Source: Streptomyces sp. MBT53 (GTDB lineage Bacteria > Actinomycetota > Actinomycetes > Streptomycetales > Streptomycetaceae). Taken from it: DNA of 64,000 bases. The DNA lies in the NCBI RefSeq assembly GCF_016654115.1, contig NZ_JAEQAZ010000009.1, forward strand, positions 62,001 through 126,000, read 5' to 3'. Each line of letters begins with the position of its first letter. Within the stretch, counting starts at the first letter, position 1. This document shows positions 53,833 to 62,514 of the stretch, piece after piece. The notes beneath the pieces are model-generated. The model made no database searches, was not told the origin of the DNA, and saw nothing but the letters and a program-made list of their open reading frames with translations. The position numbers and the translations under genes are program-made.

Positions 53833-55344
53833 ATGAGCACCACCCGGCACGACTCAATGCTCCCGGGAGAGAACGTTGCCGCCCGCCGCGTCCTGCTGGT
53901 GTGCCTGGCCGCAGGGGCAACCACCTTGCTGGACCAGGCAGTTCTGAACATCGCCGTCCCGAGCATGCGGCACTCGCTCGGGGCCGGCGCGGCGGACGTC
54001 CAGTGGATCGTGGCCGGTTACTCGCTGGCCTTCGGACTGGCCCTCGTACCCGGGGGCAGCCTCGGCGATCTGCACGGACGCAAAAGGCTCTTCCTCGCCG
54101 GCATGGCCGTCTTCCTTCTGGCCGGGGTGGTGGCCGCGACCGGTGGAGGACCGGGGACCGTGATCGGCGCCCGGCTCGTGCAGGGAGCCGCCGCGGGAAT
54201 CGTCAACTCCCAGGTGATCGGCACCATTCAGGACGTCTTCCACGGGCTCGACCGGGGCCGGGCGCTGGGGATGTACGCGGTGACGGCAGGCGTGGCCACC
54301 GCACTCGGACCGCCCCTCGGCGGCGCCCTCGTCGCCGGACTCGGCCCCGGTACCGGCTGGCGCTACTGCCTCCTGCTGAGCACACCGTGCGCGGTCGTGA
54401 CCCTGTCCCTCGCGGCCCGCTGGCTGCCGCCGCCCCGGCGCACCGCCCGCGACTCCCGGCTGGACATCCTCGGCCTCGGCCTGGCCTGCGCCTGCACGCT
54501 GACGCTGATGGTGCCGTTCATCCGCACCCCGGACAGCGGGGGAGCGGCACTCCTGTGGGCGGCCGGGGTGTGCGCCCTGGCCTGCGCCTTCATCGCGCAT
54601 CAGCGGATACGGGTACGACGGGGCCGGGTGCCGCTGGTCCATCCGGCGCTCGCGTCGTCCAGGCCGTACATGGTGGGCACGGCCGTCGCCATGGCCCAGT
54701 TCGGGTCCTCGATCGCCGCGTCCCTCGTGCTCACCGTCTTCCTCCAGGACGGGCTCGGACTGTCGGCACTGCTCACTGCGGCGATCTCACTCCCCTCGGC
54801 GATCGCGATGGGCGTCTCCTCGGCGTTCGCCTGGCGCCTGGTGCGACGGATCGGCCTGCGCACGGTGAGCGTCGGCCTGACGCTGGGGGTCTGCGCCGCC
54901 CTGGCCTCAGCGGTGGCCGCGCTCTTCGTCCCGTCCGCCGCACTACCGGTCGTCCTGGCCGCGACCCAGCTGCTGTCCGGTGCGGCAGGCGGCCTCGCCG
55001 TCTCGCCCAACCAGACACAGGTCCTGCAACACGCCCCTGCCGAGGCCGCCGGAGTGGGCGGCGGCATCCTCCAGATGGCCCAGCGCATCGCGGCGGCCGT
55101 CTGCCTCAGCGCCGTATCGGCGGTCTATCTGCACTCCGCGTCCGGCTCGGCCGGCGACAACGGCCCGAGAACCGCGTACGCACTGGCCTCCTGCGTCTGC
55201 GCCGCACTCCTCGCCGCCGCGCTGGTGTTGGCGAGGCTGCGCCGTGCGGCCGTCGCACCCCGTTCGCCGCGACCCGACTACCTGACCGTGAAGAGTCCCC
55301 GAGACGACCGGCAGCACGACGGCCGCAGCCCGCAGGAGCGGTAG
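53833..55344 (+). CDS. MFS transporter, DHA2-like
   Basis: The 503-residue protein has about 14 predicted membrane segments. The first helix has L-L-D-Q-A-V-L-N-I-A-V-P, a variant of the DHA2 D1 motif. The loop 2-3 motif is G-S-L-G-D-L-H-G-R-K-R, and the antiporter motif C region (A-L-G-P-P-L-G-G) is near residue 160. ATG 53833 follows GGGGAGAGCGCTCG. It may export an antibiotic, an amino acid or a sulfur metabolite. It is convergent with metX. Confidence 0.92.
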   Translation: MSTTRHDSMLPGENVAARRVLLVCLAAGATTLLDQAVLNIAVPSMRHSLGAGAADVQWIVAGYSLAFGLALVPGGSLGDLHGRKRLFLAGMAVFLLAGVVAATGGGPGTVIGARLVQGAAAGIVNSQVIGTIQDVFHGLDRGRALGMYAVTAGVATALGPPLGGALVAGLGPGTGWRYCLLLSTPCAVVTLSLAARWLPPPRRTARDSRLDILGLGLACACTLTLMVPFIRTPDSGGAALLWAAGVCALACAFIAHQRIRVRRGRVPLVHPALASSRPYMVGTAVAMAQFGSSIAASLVLTVFLQDGLGLSALLTAAISLPSAIAMGVSSAFAWRLVRRIGLRTVSVGLTLGVCAALASAVAALFVPSAALPVVLAATQLLSGAAGGLAVSPNQTQVLQHAPAEAAGVGGGILQMAQRIAAAVCLSAVSAVYLHSASGSAGDNGPRTAYALASCVCAALLAAALVLARLRRAAVAPRSPRPDYLTVKSPRDDRQHDGRSPQER

Positions 55345-55537
55345 CGCCGACTCACCCGCACCGCAAGGTCGTTCGTACACCTCTCAAGTCCTCAGTGGGC
55401 GGCGCCGGTTGCCTCGTCTGTGCGGTGGACTTGAGCGGCAAGTTCCTGGCCGGAGCCGTCCCGCAGGGCCGCCGGAAGAGCGGGATCGTCGTCCCGGGCT
55501 GACAGCCATCGCCGCCGAGGCCGAACCGATCGTGCCG

Positions 55538-56683
55538 CTAGCCGACGAGTTCGCGGACAAGCGCCGCGACCTGTTCCGTCTCGATCAGGAATCCGTCGTG
55601 GCCGTACGGCGACTCGACGACACGGAGTCGGTCCGCGCCCGGGATGCCGGCCGCCAACTCCGCTTGCTGGGACGGGGGATAGAGCCGGTCGGAGTCGACT
55701 CCGGCGACGAGCGTCCGCGCGGTCACCCGGCGCAGAGCCGTGCGCGTGTCACCGCGGTCGCGGCCGATGTCGTGGCTGTTCATGGCCTCGGAGAGAGTGA
55801 CATAGCTGCCCGCGTCGAACCGCCGTACCAACTTGGCCGCGTGATGGTCGAGATACGACTCGACCTGATACCGGCCGCCGTTCCACGGATCCTCCGCACC
55901 CTGCGGCGCACGGCCGAAGCGGGCCGCCAACTCCGGCTCGCTGCGGTAGGTGACATGGGCGAGGCGGCGGGCGAGGCCGAGTCCGGAACGGGGGCCCCGG
56001 CCCGTGTCGTGATAGTCGCCGCCCTGCCAGTGCGGGTCCGAACGGATCGCGTGGAGCTGGATGTTGGTCCACGCGATCTGCTCCGCGCTCGCCGAGGCGG
56101 TGGTGGCCAGCAGCAGGAGCGCGTCCGTACGCTCCGGATACGTCACGGCCCACTCCAGCGCCCGCATCCCGCCCATGGACCCGCCGAGCACCAACGCCCA
56201 ACGCCCGACGCCCAGTTCGTCCGCCAGGCCCGCCTCTACGGCAACCTGGTCGCGCTGTGTCAGGAAGGGGAAGCTCCCGCCCCAACGCCGTCCGTCCGGG
56301 CGGAGCGACGACGGACCCGTGCTGCCCTGGCAGCCGCCGAGCACGTTCGGTGCGACGACGAACCAGCGGTCCGTGTCCAGGGCCCGTCCCGGTCCGATCA
56401 ACGCGTCCCACCAGCCGGGGGCGGGGTGACCGGGCCCGGCCGGGCCGGCGACATGGCTGTCGCCGGTGAGTGCGTGGAGTACGAGTACGGCGTTCGAGCG
56501 GTCCGGTGCGAGTCGTCCCCAGGTCTCGAACGCCAGCCGTACGCCGGGCAGTTCACCGCCCGCCTCCAGGGCGAGGGGCTTCTCCCGGGCGTGCCACTGG
56601 CGGTGCCCGGGCGGGTCCCCCTCCCGCCAGGCCCCGGAGGCCGGCGGAAGGGGGACCGCTGACGGAGTCGGTACGGTGTTCAG
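55538..56683 (-). CDS. metX: Homoserine O-acetyltransferase, CTG start likely
   Basis: The 381-residue alpha/beta hydrolase-fold acyltransferase has V-L-V-L-H-A-L-T-G-D-S-H-V near residue 69, the nucleophile Ser in L-G-G-S-M-G-G-M, and the Asp and His in G-V-D-S-D-R-L-Y-P and S-P-Y-G-H-D-G-F. It acylates homoserine for the MetY reaction. No in-frame ATG, GTG or TTG lies near the expected start; a CTG (56683) overlaps the metY stop as CTGA and gives a normal-length protein, so coupled translation from CTG is the best reading. A sequencing error is the alternative. Confidence 0.85.
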   Translation of the reverse strand: MNTVPTPSAVPLPPASGAWREGDPPGHRQWHAREKPLALEAGGELPGVRLAFETWGRLAPDRSNAVLVLHALTGDSHVAGPAGPGHPAPGWWDALIGPGRALDTDRWFVVAPNVLGGCQGSTGPSSLRPDGRRWGGSFPFLTQRDQVAVEAGLADELGVGRWALVLGGSMGGMRALEWAVTYPERTDALLLLATTASASAEQIAWTNIQLHAIRSDPHWQGGDYHDTGRGPRSGLGLARRLAHVTYRSEPELAARFGRAPQGAEDPWNGGRYQVESYLDHHAAKLVRRFDAGSYVTLSEAMNSHDIGRDRGDTRTALRRVTARTLVAGVDSDRLYPPSQQAELAAGIPGADRLRVVESPYGHDGFLIETEQVAALVRELVG

Positions 56684-58041
56684 GACGCGCCCTTGGCCGC
56701 GCGGAACCCGGCCTCCAGGTCGGCCTTCAGATCGGCGAGGTTCTCGATGCCGACGGACAGCCGCACCAGACCCGGAGAGGTGCCGGTCGCCGCCAACTGG
56801 GCCTCGTCCAGCTGACTGTGGGTCGTCGACGCGGGGTGGATGATGAGGCTGCGTACGTCCCCGATGTTGGCGAGATGGCTGAACAGCTCGACCGCGTCCA
56901 CGAAACGCTTCCCGGCCTCGACCCCGTCCCGCAGTTCGAAAGCCAGCACCGCTCCGGCACCACGCGGAAGGTAGCGCCGCCCCGCCTCGTACCACCTGTT
57001 GGACTCAAGTCCCGGGTAGTGGACGGCGGCCACCTCGTCACGCTGCTCCAGCCACTCCGCGAGGGCCTGGGCGTTGGACGAGTGGCGCTCGATGCGCAGG
57101 CTCAGCGTCTCCACGCCCTGGAGGAGCAGGAACGCGGAGTGCGGCGAGATCGCCGGGCCGAGGTCGCGCAGCAGCTGCACACGCAGCTTGATGGCGAAGG
57201 CGCCCGGGCCCAGCGCCGGCCAGTACCGCAGGCCGTGGTAGCTGGGGTCGGGCTCGCTGAAGTCGGGGAAGCGCCCGGCGTGCGCGCCGAAGTCGAAGGT
57301 GCCGCCGTCGACCACGACACCGCCGATGGTGGTGCCGTGCCCGCCGAGGAACTTCGTCGCCGAGTGGACGACGATGTCGGCGCCGTGCTCGATCGGCCGC
57401 AGCAGATACGGCGTCGGCACCGTGTTGTCGACGATCAGTGGGACGCCCGCCTCGTGCGCGACGTCCGCCACGCCTCGTACGTCGAGGACGTTGCCGCGCG
57501 GGTTGCCGAGCGTCTCGGCGAACAGGGCCTTCGTGTTCGGCCGGATCGCCGCCCGCCAGGCGTCCAGGTCGTCGGGGTCGTCGACGAAGGACACCTCGAT
57601 GCCGAACTTCGGGAGCGTGTGCCGGAACAGGTTGTACGTGCCGCCGTACAGGGACGTGCTGGAGACCAGGTGGTCGCCCGCGGACGCCAGGGTGAGGATC
57701 GCGAGGGTCTCCGCGGCCTGCCCGGAGGCGAGGGCGACGGCGGCGACCCCGCCTTCGAGGGCGGCGACGCGCTGCTCGAAGACGTCCTGGGTGGGGTTGT
57801 GGATCCGGGTGTAGATGTTGCCGGGCTCGGTAAGCGCGAACAGGTCGGCCGCGTGCTGGGTGTCACGGAAGACGAACGAGCTGGTCTGGTAGATCGGCGT
57901 CGCCCGCGCCCCGGTCGTCGGGTCCGGTACGGCACCGGCGTGGATCTGCTTGGTCTCGAACGACCAGGCCGAGGTGTCCGGACCTGCGGGCGCGTCCTCG
58001 GGTGTGTGACCCCCGGTGACGGAGTCGATGGGCTGGCTCAT
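56680..58041 (-). CDS. metY: O-acetylhomoserine sulfhydrylase
   Basis: The 453-residue Cys/Met metabolism PLP enzyme has the PLP lysine Lys230 in S-A-T-K-F-L-G-G-H-G and the large-form insert typical of MetY. It condenses O-acetylhomoserine with sulfide to give homocysteine. With MetX it lets the cell fix free sulfide directly, bypassing cystathionine. It lies 130 bases after an R-R-H-V-D leader peptide and is followed by metX with overlap. Sulfide from the monooxygenases (after sulfite reduction) or from cysteine desulfuration could feed it. Confidence 0.95.
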   Translation of the reverse strand: MSQPIDSVTGGHTPEDAPAGPDTSAWSFETKQIHAGAVPDPTTGARATPIYQTSSFVFRDTQHAADLFALTEPGNIYTRIHNPTQDVFEQRVAALEGGVAAVALASGQAAETLAILTLASAGDHLVSSTSLYGGTYNLFRHTLPKFGIEVSFVDDPDDLDAWRAAIRPNTKALFAETLGNPRGNVLDVRGVADVAHEAGVPLIVDNTVPTPYLLRPIEHGADIVVHSATKFLGGHGTTIGGVVVDGGTFDFGAHAGRFPDFSEPDPSYHGLRYWPALGPGAFAIKLRVQLLRDLGPAISPHSAFLLLQGVETLSLRIERHSSNAQALAEWLEQRDEVAAVHYPGLESNRWYEAGRRYLPRGAGAVLAFELRDGVEAGKRFVDAVELFSHLANIGDVRSLIIHPASTTHSQLDEAQLAATGTSPGLVRLSVGIENLADLKADLEAGFRAAKGAS

Positions 58042-58341
58042 GGTTCTCCCTTGTGCGGGCGTGCGGGTGCGTGAGACGAGGCGCTCGCGGGGCCGCTGCC
58101 CTGAGAGAAGGCACGACGAATACCGGCGCGGCGCGCTCGTGAGGAGGGGAATCGGATGCCGGAGCGGAGCGTCAGCTCAGGGCGGGACACCCCGTGCTGG
58201 TGACACGCACGTAGTCGACGTGGCGGCGGGTCACGAGCACGGTCATGCAGTGAGAGAACCACAGCCGGTGCCGGAGAACCAGCGTGACGTGAGCAGTTGA
58301 AACACGACTGCCACAACCACGCCGACCCCAGGTGCCGTTGT
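58042..58341 (-). promoter_or_regulatory. Leader region of metY-metX
   Basis: This 300-base region holds the leader peptide at 58172-58246 and about 130 bases between it and metY that could carry an attenuator. I do not see a GGCAACC core or other SAM riboswitch signature here, in contrast to the two importer operons. Confidence 0.5.
58172..58246 (-). CDS. Sulfur-gene leader peptide upstream of metY
   Basis: The 24-residue frame from ATG 58246 contains T-R-R-H-V-D-Y-V-R-V-T-S and ends T-G-C-P-A-L-S. It shares the R-R-H-V-D core of the two importer leaders but has a single Cys and lacks the C-L-C-H-S end and the 7-bp inverted repeat. There is no strong Shine-Dalgarno. Position before metY supports a regulatory role. 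Confidence 0.7.
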   Translation of the reverse strand: MTVLVTRRHVDYVRVTSTGCPALS

Positions 58342-58899
58342 TCACCCCGTGGACGCGAGCACCGCCGTACGGCCGCCCAGCGCGCTGGAGAAGTGATCCG
58401 TGACCTGCTCCAGCGCCGAGGCGGCCGCGGGCGCCACGGTCAGGGTGCCGTCCTCGCCGACCGTGATGTCCTTGTCGAGCGTGAACCAGCCCGGCACGAT
58501 GTGCGAGGGCCCCATGGAACTCAGTACCGGACGCAACGCGTAGTCGATCGCCAGCACATGGGCCGTACTGCCACCCGTGGCCAGCGGCAGCACCGTCTTG
58601 CCGGTCAGCGCGTACTGCGGCAGCAGATCGAGCAGCGACTTCAACAGGCCCGAGTAGGCGGCCTTGTAGACCGGTGTGCCGATCACCACTCCGTCCGCCT
58701 GCTCGAACAGGGCCGTGGCGGCGACGATCGCCGGATGCCCGAAGTCGGCGCCCAGCAGCGCCTGCGCGGGCAGGGTGCGCACCTCCAGCGGAGTCACGTC
58801 ATGACCCTGGCGGCGGAGCCGGTCGTCCAGGTGGCGCAGGAGCCGGGTGGTGCGGGAGGTGGGAGAGGGGCTGCCGGAGACGGACAGGATCGAGGCCAT
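58342..58899 (-). CDS. NADPH-dependent FMN reductase (SsuE-like)
   Basis: The 185-residue flavodoxin-like reductase starts I-L-S-V-S-G-S-P-S-P-T-S-R-T, the FMN phosphate-binding loop. It has G-V-V-I-G-T-P-V-Y-K-A-A-Y-S-G-L-L-K near residue 70, the SsuE signature. It supplies reduced FMN to two-component monooxygenases; two LLM enzymes and an SsuD homologue in this window need such a partner. It lies in a run of minus-strand genes with an LLM, a hydrolase and a flavin hydroxylase. Confidence 0.9.
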   Translation of the reverse strand: MASILSVSGSPSPTSRTTRLLRHLDDRLRRQGHDVTPLEVRTLPAQALLGADFGHPAIVAATALFEQADGVVIGTPVYKAAYSGLLKSLLDLLPQYALTGKTVLPLATGGSTAHVLAIDYALRPVLSSMGPSHIVPGWFTLDKDITVGEDGTLTVAPAAASALEQVTDHFSSALGGRTAVLASTG

Positions 58900-58955
58900 G
58901 ACGGGACCTTCCGAGGTCGGGGTTCAGACGGTGTGCCGAGCGGGCGGAGGGACAC

Positions 58956-59711
58956 TCACCAGGCGCTCGACCGCACCGTGATCAGCGGCCGGAGTTCGTT
59001 GCGCAGGGTCTCCAGGAAGGTGACCACCTCGGCGGCCACCGAGCGGTGCTGGAGGTCGTTCAGTACGTCGTGGTGAGCGCCGTGCACGGCCGAAAGCCGG
59101 GCCCGGGAAAGGGACTTGGCGGTGTGCGCGAGCGCCTCGTGGTCCGCGAGCGGGTCGGCGTCACCGACGAGGAACAGGACGGGCACGTCGGCCTCGCCCT
59201 CGTAGGCGGCGGCGAGCACCGCCTCCGGGATCGCGTCGTCGAGCGAGCCGCGCCGCACCTCGGGGTCCTGCGTGAGGTTGCCCCGGTGGGCGGGGCAGGA
59301 GGTGCGGACGTCGAGTTCCTCGTCCCAGGTGCCGGCGGTGGCGGTCGTACCCGGAGCGCGGCCGGGCAGACCCGCGAGAATCACGGCATCGGGCCGGACT
59401 CCCGTTTCCCGGCCGAGCAGCGCGGCTACGGCGGCGGCGCCCGAGTCGGCTCCGACGAGCACGAGGGGCCGTACGACACCGTTCTCTGCGGCCGTGTCCT
59501 CGGCGGCTTCGGTGAGGCGGGCCGCGAGGGCGGTGAGATCCTCGGTGTCGAGGTCGGGGGCGTCGACCACGCGGACCCGGTAGGCGTCGGCGGCGAGCCG
59601 CCTGCCGAAGCGGGTGTAGGTCGCCCGGGTCTCACCACGGCCGGGGACGATCAGGATCGTGCCGCGGACGAGCAGGCCCTCGGGGCCGAAGTAGTCGCTG
59701 TACTGGGTCAT
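58956..59711 (-). CDS. Alpha/beta hydrolase
   Basis: The 251-residue alpha/beta hydrolase has I-L-I-V-P-G-R-G-E-T-R near residue 20 in place of the usual H-G, the nucleophile Ser in G-A-D-S-G-A-A near 90, an Asp in V-G-D-A-D-P near 186, and a His in G-A-H-H-D-V near 214. It starts one base after the stop of the LLM gene, so it is coupled. It probably hydrolyses an ester or thioester in the same route; the substrate is unknown. Confidence 0.82.
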   Translation of the reverse strand: MTQYSDYFGPEGLLVRGTILIVPGRGETRATYTRFGRRLAADAYRVRVVDAPDLDTEDLTALAARLTEAAEDTAAENGVVRPLVLVGADSGAAAVAALLGRETGVRPDAVILAGLPGRAPGTTATAGTWDEELDVRTSCPAHRGNLTQDPEVRRGSLDDAIPEAVLAAAYEGEADVPVLFLVGDADPLADHEALAHTAKSLSRARLSAVHGAHHDVLNDLQHRSVAAEVVTFLETLRNELRPLITVRSSAW

Positions 59712-59712
59712 T

Positions 59713-60747
59713 TCACACTCCTACGGATGCGGGTTCGGCCGCCCGCGCGGGCTTCCAGCCCAACGCGGGTGCCACTTCGGTGGCGATGAGTTCGAGGGCG
59801 CGGACGGCGGCGTCGTGGTCGGGGACCGCCGGGTTGAACTGGGTGATCAGATCCGTCGCGACGGGCAGCACCTTCTCCTGCCCCAGCGCCGAGACGATCT
59901 CGTCCGGATGGCCGTAGAAGGAGTGGAAGCGGCGCAACGCCTCTTCCTGGTCGAGGCCCTTGGGGAACGCGCCGTGCTCCGCCATGCGCAGCGCGGCCCG
60001 GTGGACGTCGTCACCGATCGACGCGAGCGCGGTGCGCCGGTCCTTGGCCGGGAACACGAAACGGGAGAGCCCGATGCGTGGCGGATGCGGCCGGTCCCAG
60101 GCGGCCAAGTAGGCGTCGGCCCAAGGGCGTTGCACCTCGTCCGTGGGCTCGTCGAAGCCGTAGGCCGCCCGGTTGAGCAGCAGATTCGAACCGCTCCGCG
60201 CCGCGAACTCCGCGCCCTGCCCGCTGAACACCCCTTGCCAGACCCGGTCGTTGAAGTCGCCGGGCCGGGGCTGGATGCGGAAGCCGGCCGCGCCCACCTC
60301 GCGGTGGTCGAGGGCCCGGCGCACGATGTCGAGGTTCTCGCTGGTCAGTTCGCGCCTGCGGGCCACGTCCTTGCCGAACGCCGCGTACTCCACCTCGCTC
60401 GATCCGCTGCCCGCGCCGAACTCCACGCGGCCCCCGCTGAGCGTGTCGACGGTGGCGATGTCCTCGGCGAGCCGGACCGGGTCCTCCAGCGGAAGGACGG
60501 TGATCGCGGTGCCGAGCCGGATGCGGGTCGTACGGGCCGCCGCGTGGGCGAGGAAGGTCCACGGAGAGGACAGTCCACCGCCCCCGAGGGCGACATGGTG
60601 CTGGGCGACCCAGCCGACGTCGAAGCCCAACTCGTCGGCCACGACGAAGAGTTCCTGCGCGTTGCGGTAGGTGCGGGCGATGTCGTCGTCGCGGCCCTGG
60701 ACGTGGGTGAGGAAACCGAGCCGGAAGCGTGGTCTCTCGCTCGTCAT
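59713..60747 (-). CDS. Luciferase-like (LLM) flavin-dependent monooxygenase
   Basis: The 344-residue TIM-barrel LLM has V-G-W-V-A-Q-H-H near residue 45, R-I-R-L-G-T-A-I-T-V-L-P near 75 and L-S-G-G-R-V-E-F-G near 103. It should take reduced FMN from the reductase encoded two genes downstream. It is followed at once by the alpha/beta hydrolase gene and preceded by the FAD hydroxylase gene, in one minus-strand operon. Confidence 0.88.
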   Translation of the reverse strand: MTSERPRFRLGFLTHVQGRDDDIARTYRNAQELFVVADELGFDVGWVAQHHVALGGGGLSSPWTFLAHAAARTTRIRLGTAITVLPLEDPVRLAEDIATVDTLSGGRVEFGAGSGSSEVEYAAFGKDVARRRELTSENLDIVRRALDHREVGAAGFRIQPRPGDFNDRVWQGVFSGQGAEFAARSGSNLLLNRAAYGFDEPTDEVQRPWADAYLAAWDRPHPPRIGLSRFVFPAKDRRTALASIGDDVHRAALRMAEHGAFPKGLDQEEALRRFHSFYGHPDEIVSALGQEKVLPVATDLITQFNPAVPDHDAAVRALELIATEVAPALGWKPARAAEPASVGV

Positions 60748-60767
60748 GGGGTGATGGCCTTTCGGTG

Positions 60768-62504
60768 TCAGGCTGCGGTGGAGACCGGGGTGGACGTGCG
60801 TGCCGCCGTCGACGCGACCTGTCCCAGCACCTGGTCGAGTACGGCGGCGGCGCCCGCGTCAGGCAGTCGGGTACCGCGCCAGACGACGTGCTGGTCCGGG
60901 CGGATCAGGACGTTGGTCGTGCCGTAGACGGCCCGCGCAGCCGGGTCCGTGAGGTGGACGACCGTGAACGGCAGCCCACGCGCGGCGACTTCGGCGGCGA
61001 AGGCCCGCTCGACGGTGCGGTCCTCGGTGAGGGCGAGCAGGCCGAAGGAGGTGCCGAGGCGGTCGTAGAGGGTGCCGCCGCTCGGGTCGACGGGACCGTC
61101 CGGCGCTCGGTGGCCCGGTCGCGGGTCGTCCTCGTAGACGTCGGCGCGCCAGGGCCGCTCGGTGTCGAGCTGGCCGGGTTCGTACCAGACGACCGACGAG
61201 GCGTCGTAGCGCTCGTCGAAGGCGACCCCGTCGCTGCCCAAGCGGTCCCGGCGCAGGCGAGCACCTATCTCCGCGCGCCGTCGTACGGCGTCCTCCCCGA
61301 GGTCCGTGTCGTCGGGAATCCCGCCGGCCCGGATCTCGCCCAGCGTGGCCTGCGAGCGCTGCGCCCGCTCCAACGCGTGCTCGGCGACACGCCAGTTGTG
61401 CGGGCGGCGCTCCTGGTCGTAGGAGTCGAGCAGACTCGGCGGGGCGTGCCCGTCGAGCACCGCCGCCACCTTCCAGCCCAGGTTGACCACGTCTCCGATG
61501 CCCTCGCCCAAGTTGCCGCCGGGCGTGCGCACATGGGCGGCGTCACCGGCGAGCAGGATCCGGCCGCGACGGAACGTCTCCGCGATCCGGGTGGCGTGGT
61601 AGAAGGTCGTCGCGGACACCAGCTCCAGATCGATGTCCAGACCGAACGCCGCCCGCCCGATGTCCAGCAACTCGCCCTCGGTGGGCTCGTGTTCGAGCGG
61701 GTACGGTCCGGCGTACACCCGCCACTCGCGTGCGCTGACGGCGGCCAGGAAGCCGGACGCGTGGTCGTTGACGACGATGTTCGTCGCACTCGGAGCGGGG
61801 CCCACCCGGTCCGCGATGTCGCCGGTTCGGACGATGAGGCGCAGCCGCTTCTCCGTGGCGTGCTCGCCGGTACGGTCGATGCCGGCCAGGCGGCGGGCGG
61901 TGCTGCTGCCTCCGTCCGTGCCGAGGACGTAGGCGGCCCGAATGGTGTGCGAGCGGCCGGAGTTGACGTCCACCACCTTCGCGTCGACGCTGTTCGCGTC
62001 CTCGCGCAGATCGGTCAACTCCCAGCCGCCGGACACGCTCACGCCCTGTTCCGTCAGGTGGTCGAGGAACACCCGCTGGAACACGGTCTGCGGGCGGCGC
62101 AGCGCTTCGTCGGCGGAGTGGCCGGCGGCGCTGCTCCTGTCGGTGAACGAGGGGGCGGGCACCGGCACCAGTTCGTGTCCGGCGAGGGAGGTGACCAGCC
62201 GGGTTCCCCGGTGCCATTCCGGCGGGTACGTCCACGCGTCCCGGACGCGCTGGAGCAGTCCCCAGCGCCGCAGATGCTCAACTACCCGTGGGGTGTGGCC
62301 CATAGCGCCGGCCCGGACCAGTGTCGCGGCCGGGGCGCGGTCGACGACGGCGACCGCGACGCCCCGCGAGGTCAGTTCGACGGCCGCCGCCAACCCCACC
62401 GGGCCGGCGCCGACGACGAGGACGTCGACGGTCGCCGGGGGAGGGGTGGCGGGGAAGCGGACGGTGTGGACGTCGCGGCCCCCCGTCACCGACAGTTCGG
62501 TCAT
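60768..62504 (-). CDS. FAD-dependent hydroxylase (PheA/MhpA type)
   Basis: The 578-residue group A flavin monooxygenase has the FAD motif V-V-G-A-G-P-V-G near residue 30, the R-G-V-A-V-A-V-V-D-R-A strand, D-G motif near 205 and the L-L-A-G-D-A-A-H-V-R-T-P motif near 310. A C-terminal thioredoxin-like domain (about 420-560) is typical of the larger phenol-hydroxylase-like members. In an LLM operon it may hydroxylate a ring that carries the sulfur group. The substrate is unknown. Confidence 0.9.
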   Translation of the reverse strand: MTELSVTGGRDVHTVRFPATPPPATVDVLVVGAGPVGLAAAVELTSRGVAVAVVDRAPAATLVRAGAMGHTPRVVEHLRRWGLLQRVRDAWTYPPEWHRGTRLVTSLAGHELVPVPAPSFTDRSSAAGHSADEALRRPQTVFQRVFLDHLTEQGVSVSGGWELTDLREDANSVDAKVVDVNSGRSHTIRAAYVLGTDGGSSTARRLAGIDRTGEHATEKRLRLIVRTGDIADRVGPAPSATNIVVNDHASGFLAAVSAREWRVYAGPYPLEHEPTEGELLDIGRAAFGLDIDLELVSATTFYHATRIAETFRRGRILLAGDAAHVRTPGGNLGEGIGDVVNLGWKVAAVLDGHAPPSLLDSYDQERRPHNWRVAEHALERAQRSQATLGEIRAGGIPDDTDLGEDAVRRRAEIGARLRRDRLGSDGVAFDERYDASSVVWYEPGQLDTERPWRADVYEDDPRPGHRAPDGPVDPSGGTLYDRLGTSFGLLALTEDRTVERAFAAEVAARGLPFTVVHLTDPAARAVYGTTNVLIRPDQHVVWRGTRLPDAGAAAVLDQVLGQVASTAARTSTPVSTAA

Positions 62505-62514
62505 CGCGCGGGCC

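Noticed and set aside
55380..55502. Possible small protein C terminus (S-V-G-G-A-G-C-L-V) after the MFS gene
   Set aside because: No start codon or ribosome site in a short frame, and no recognisable family. It may be a relic, but support is too thin to annotate.
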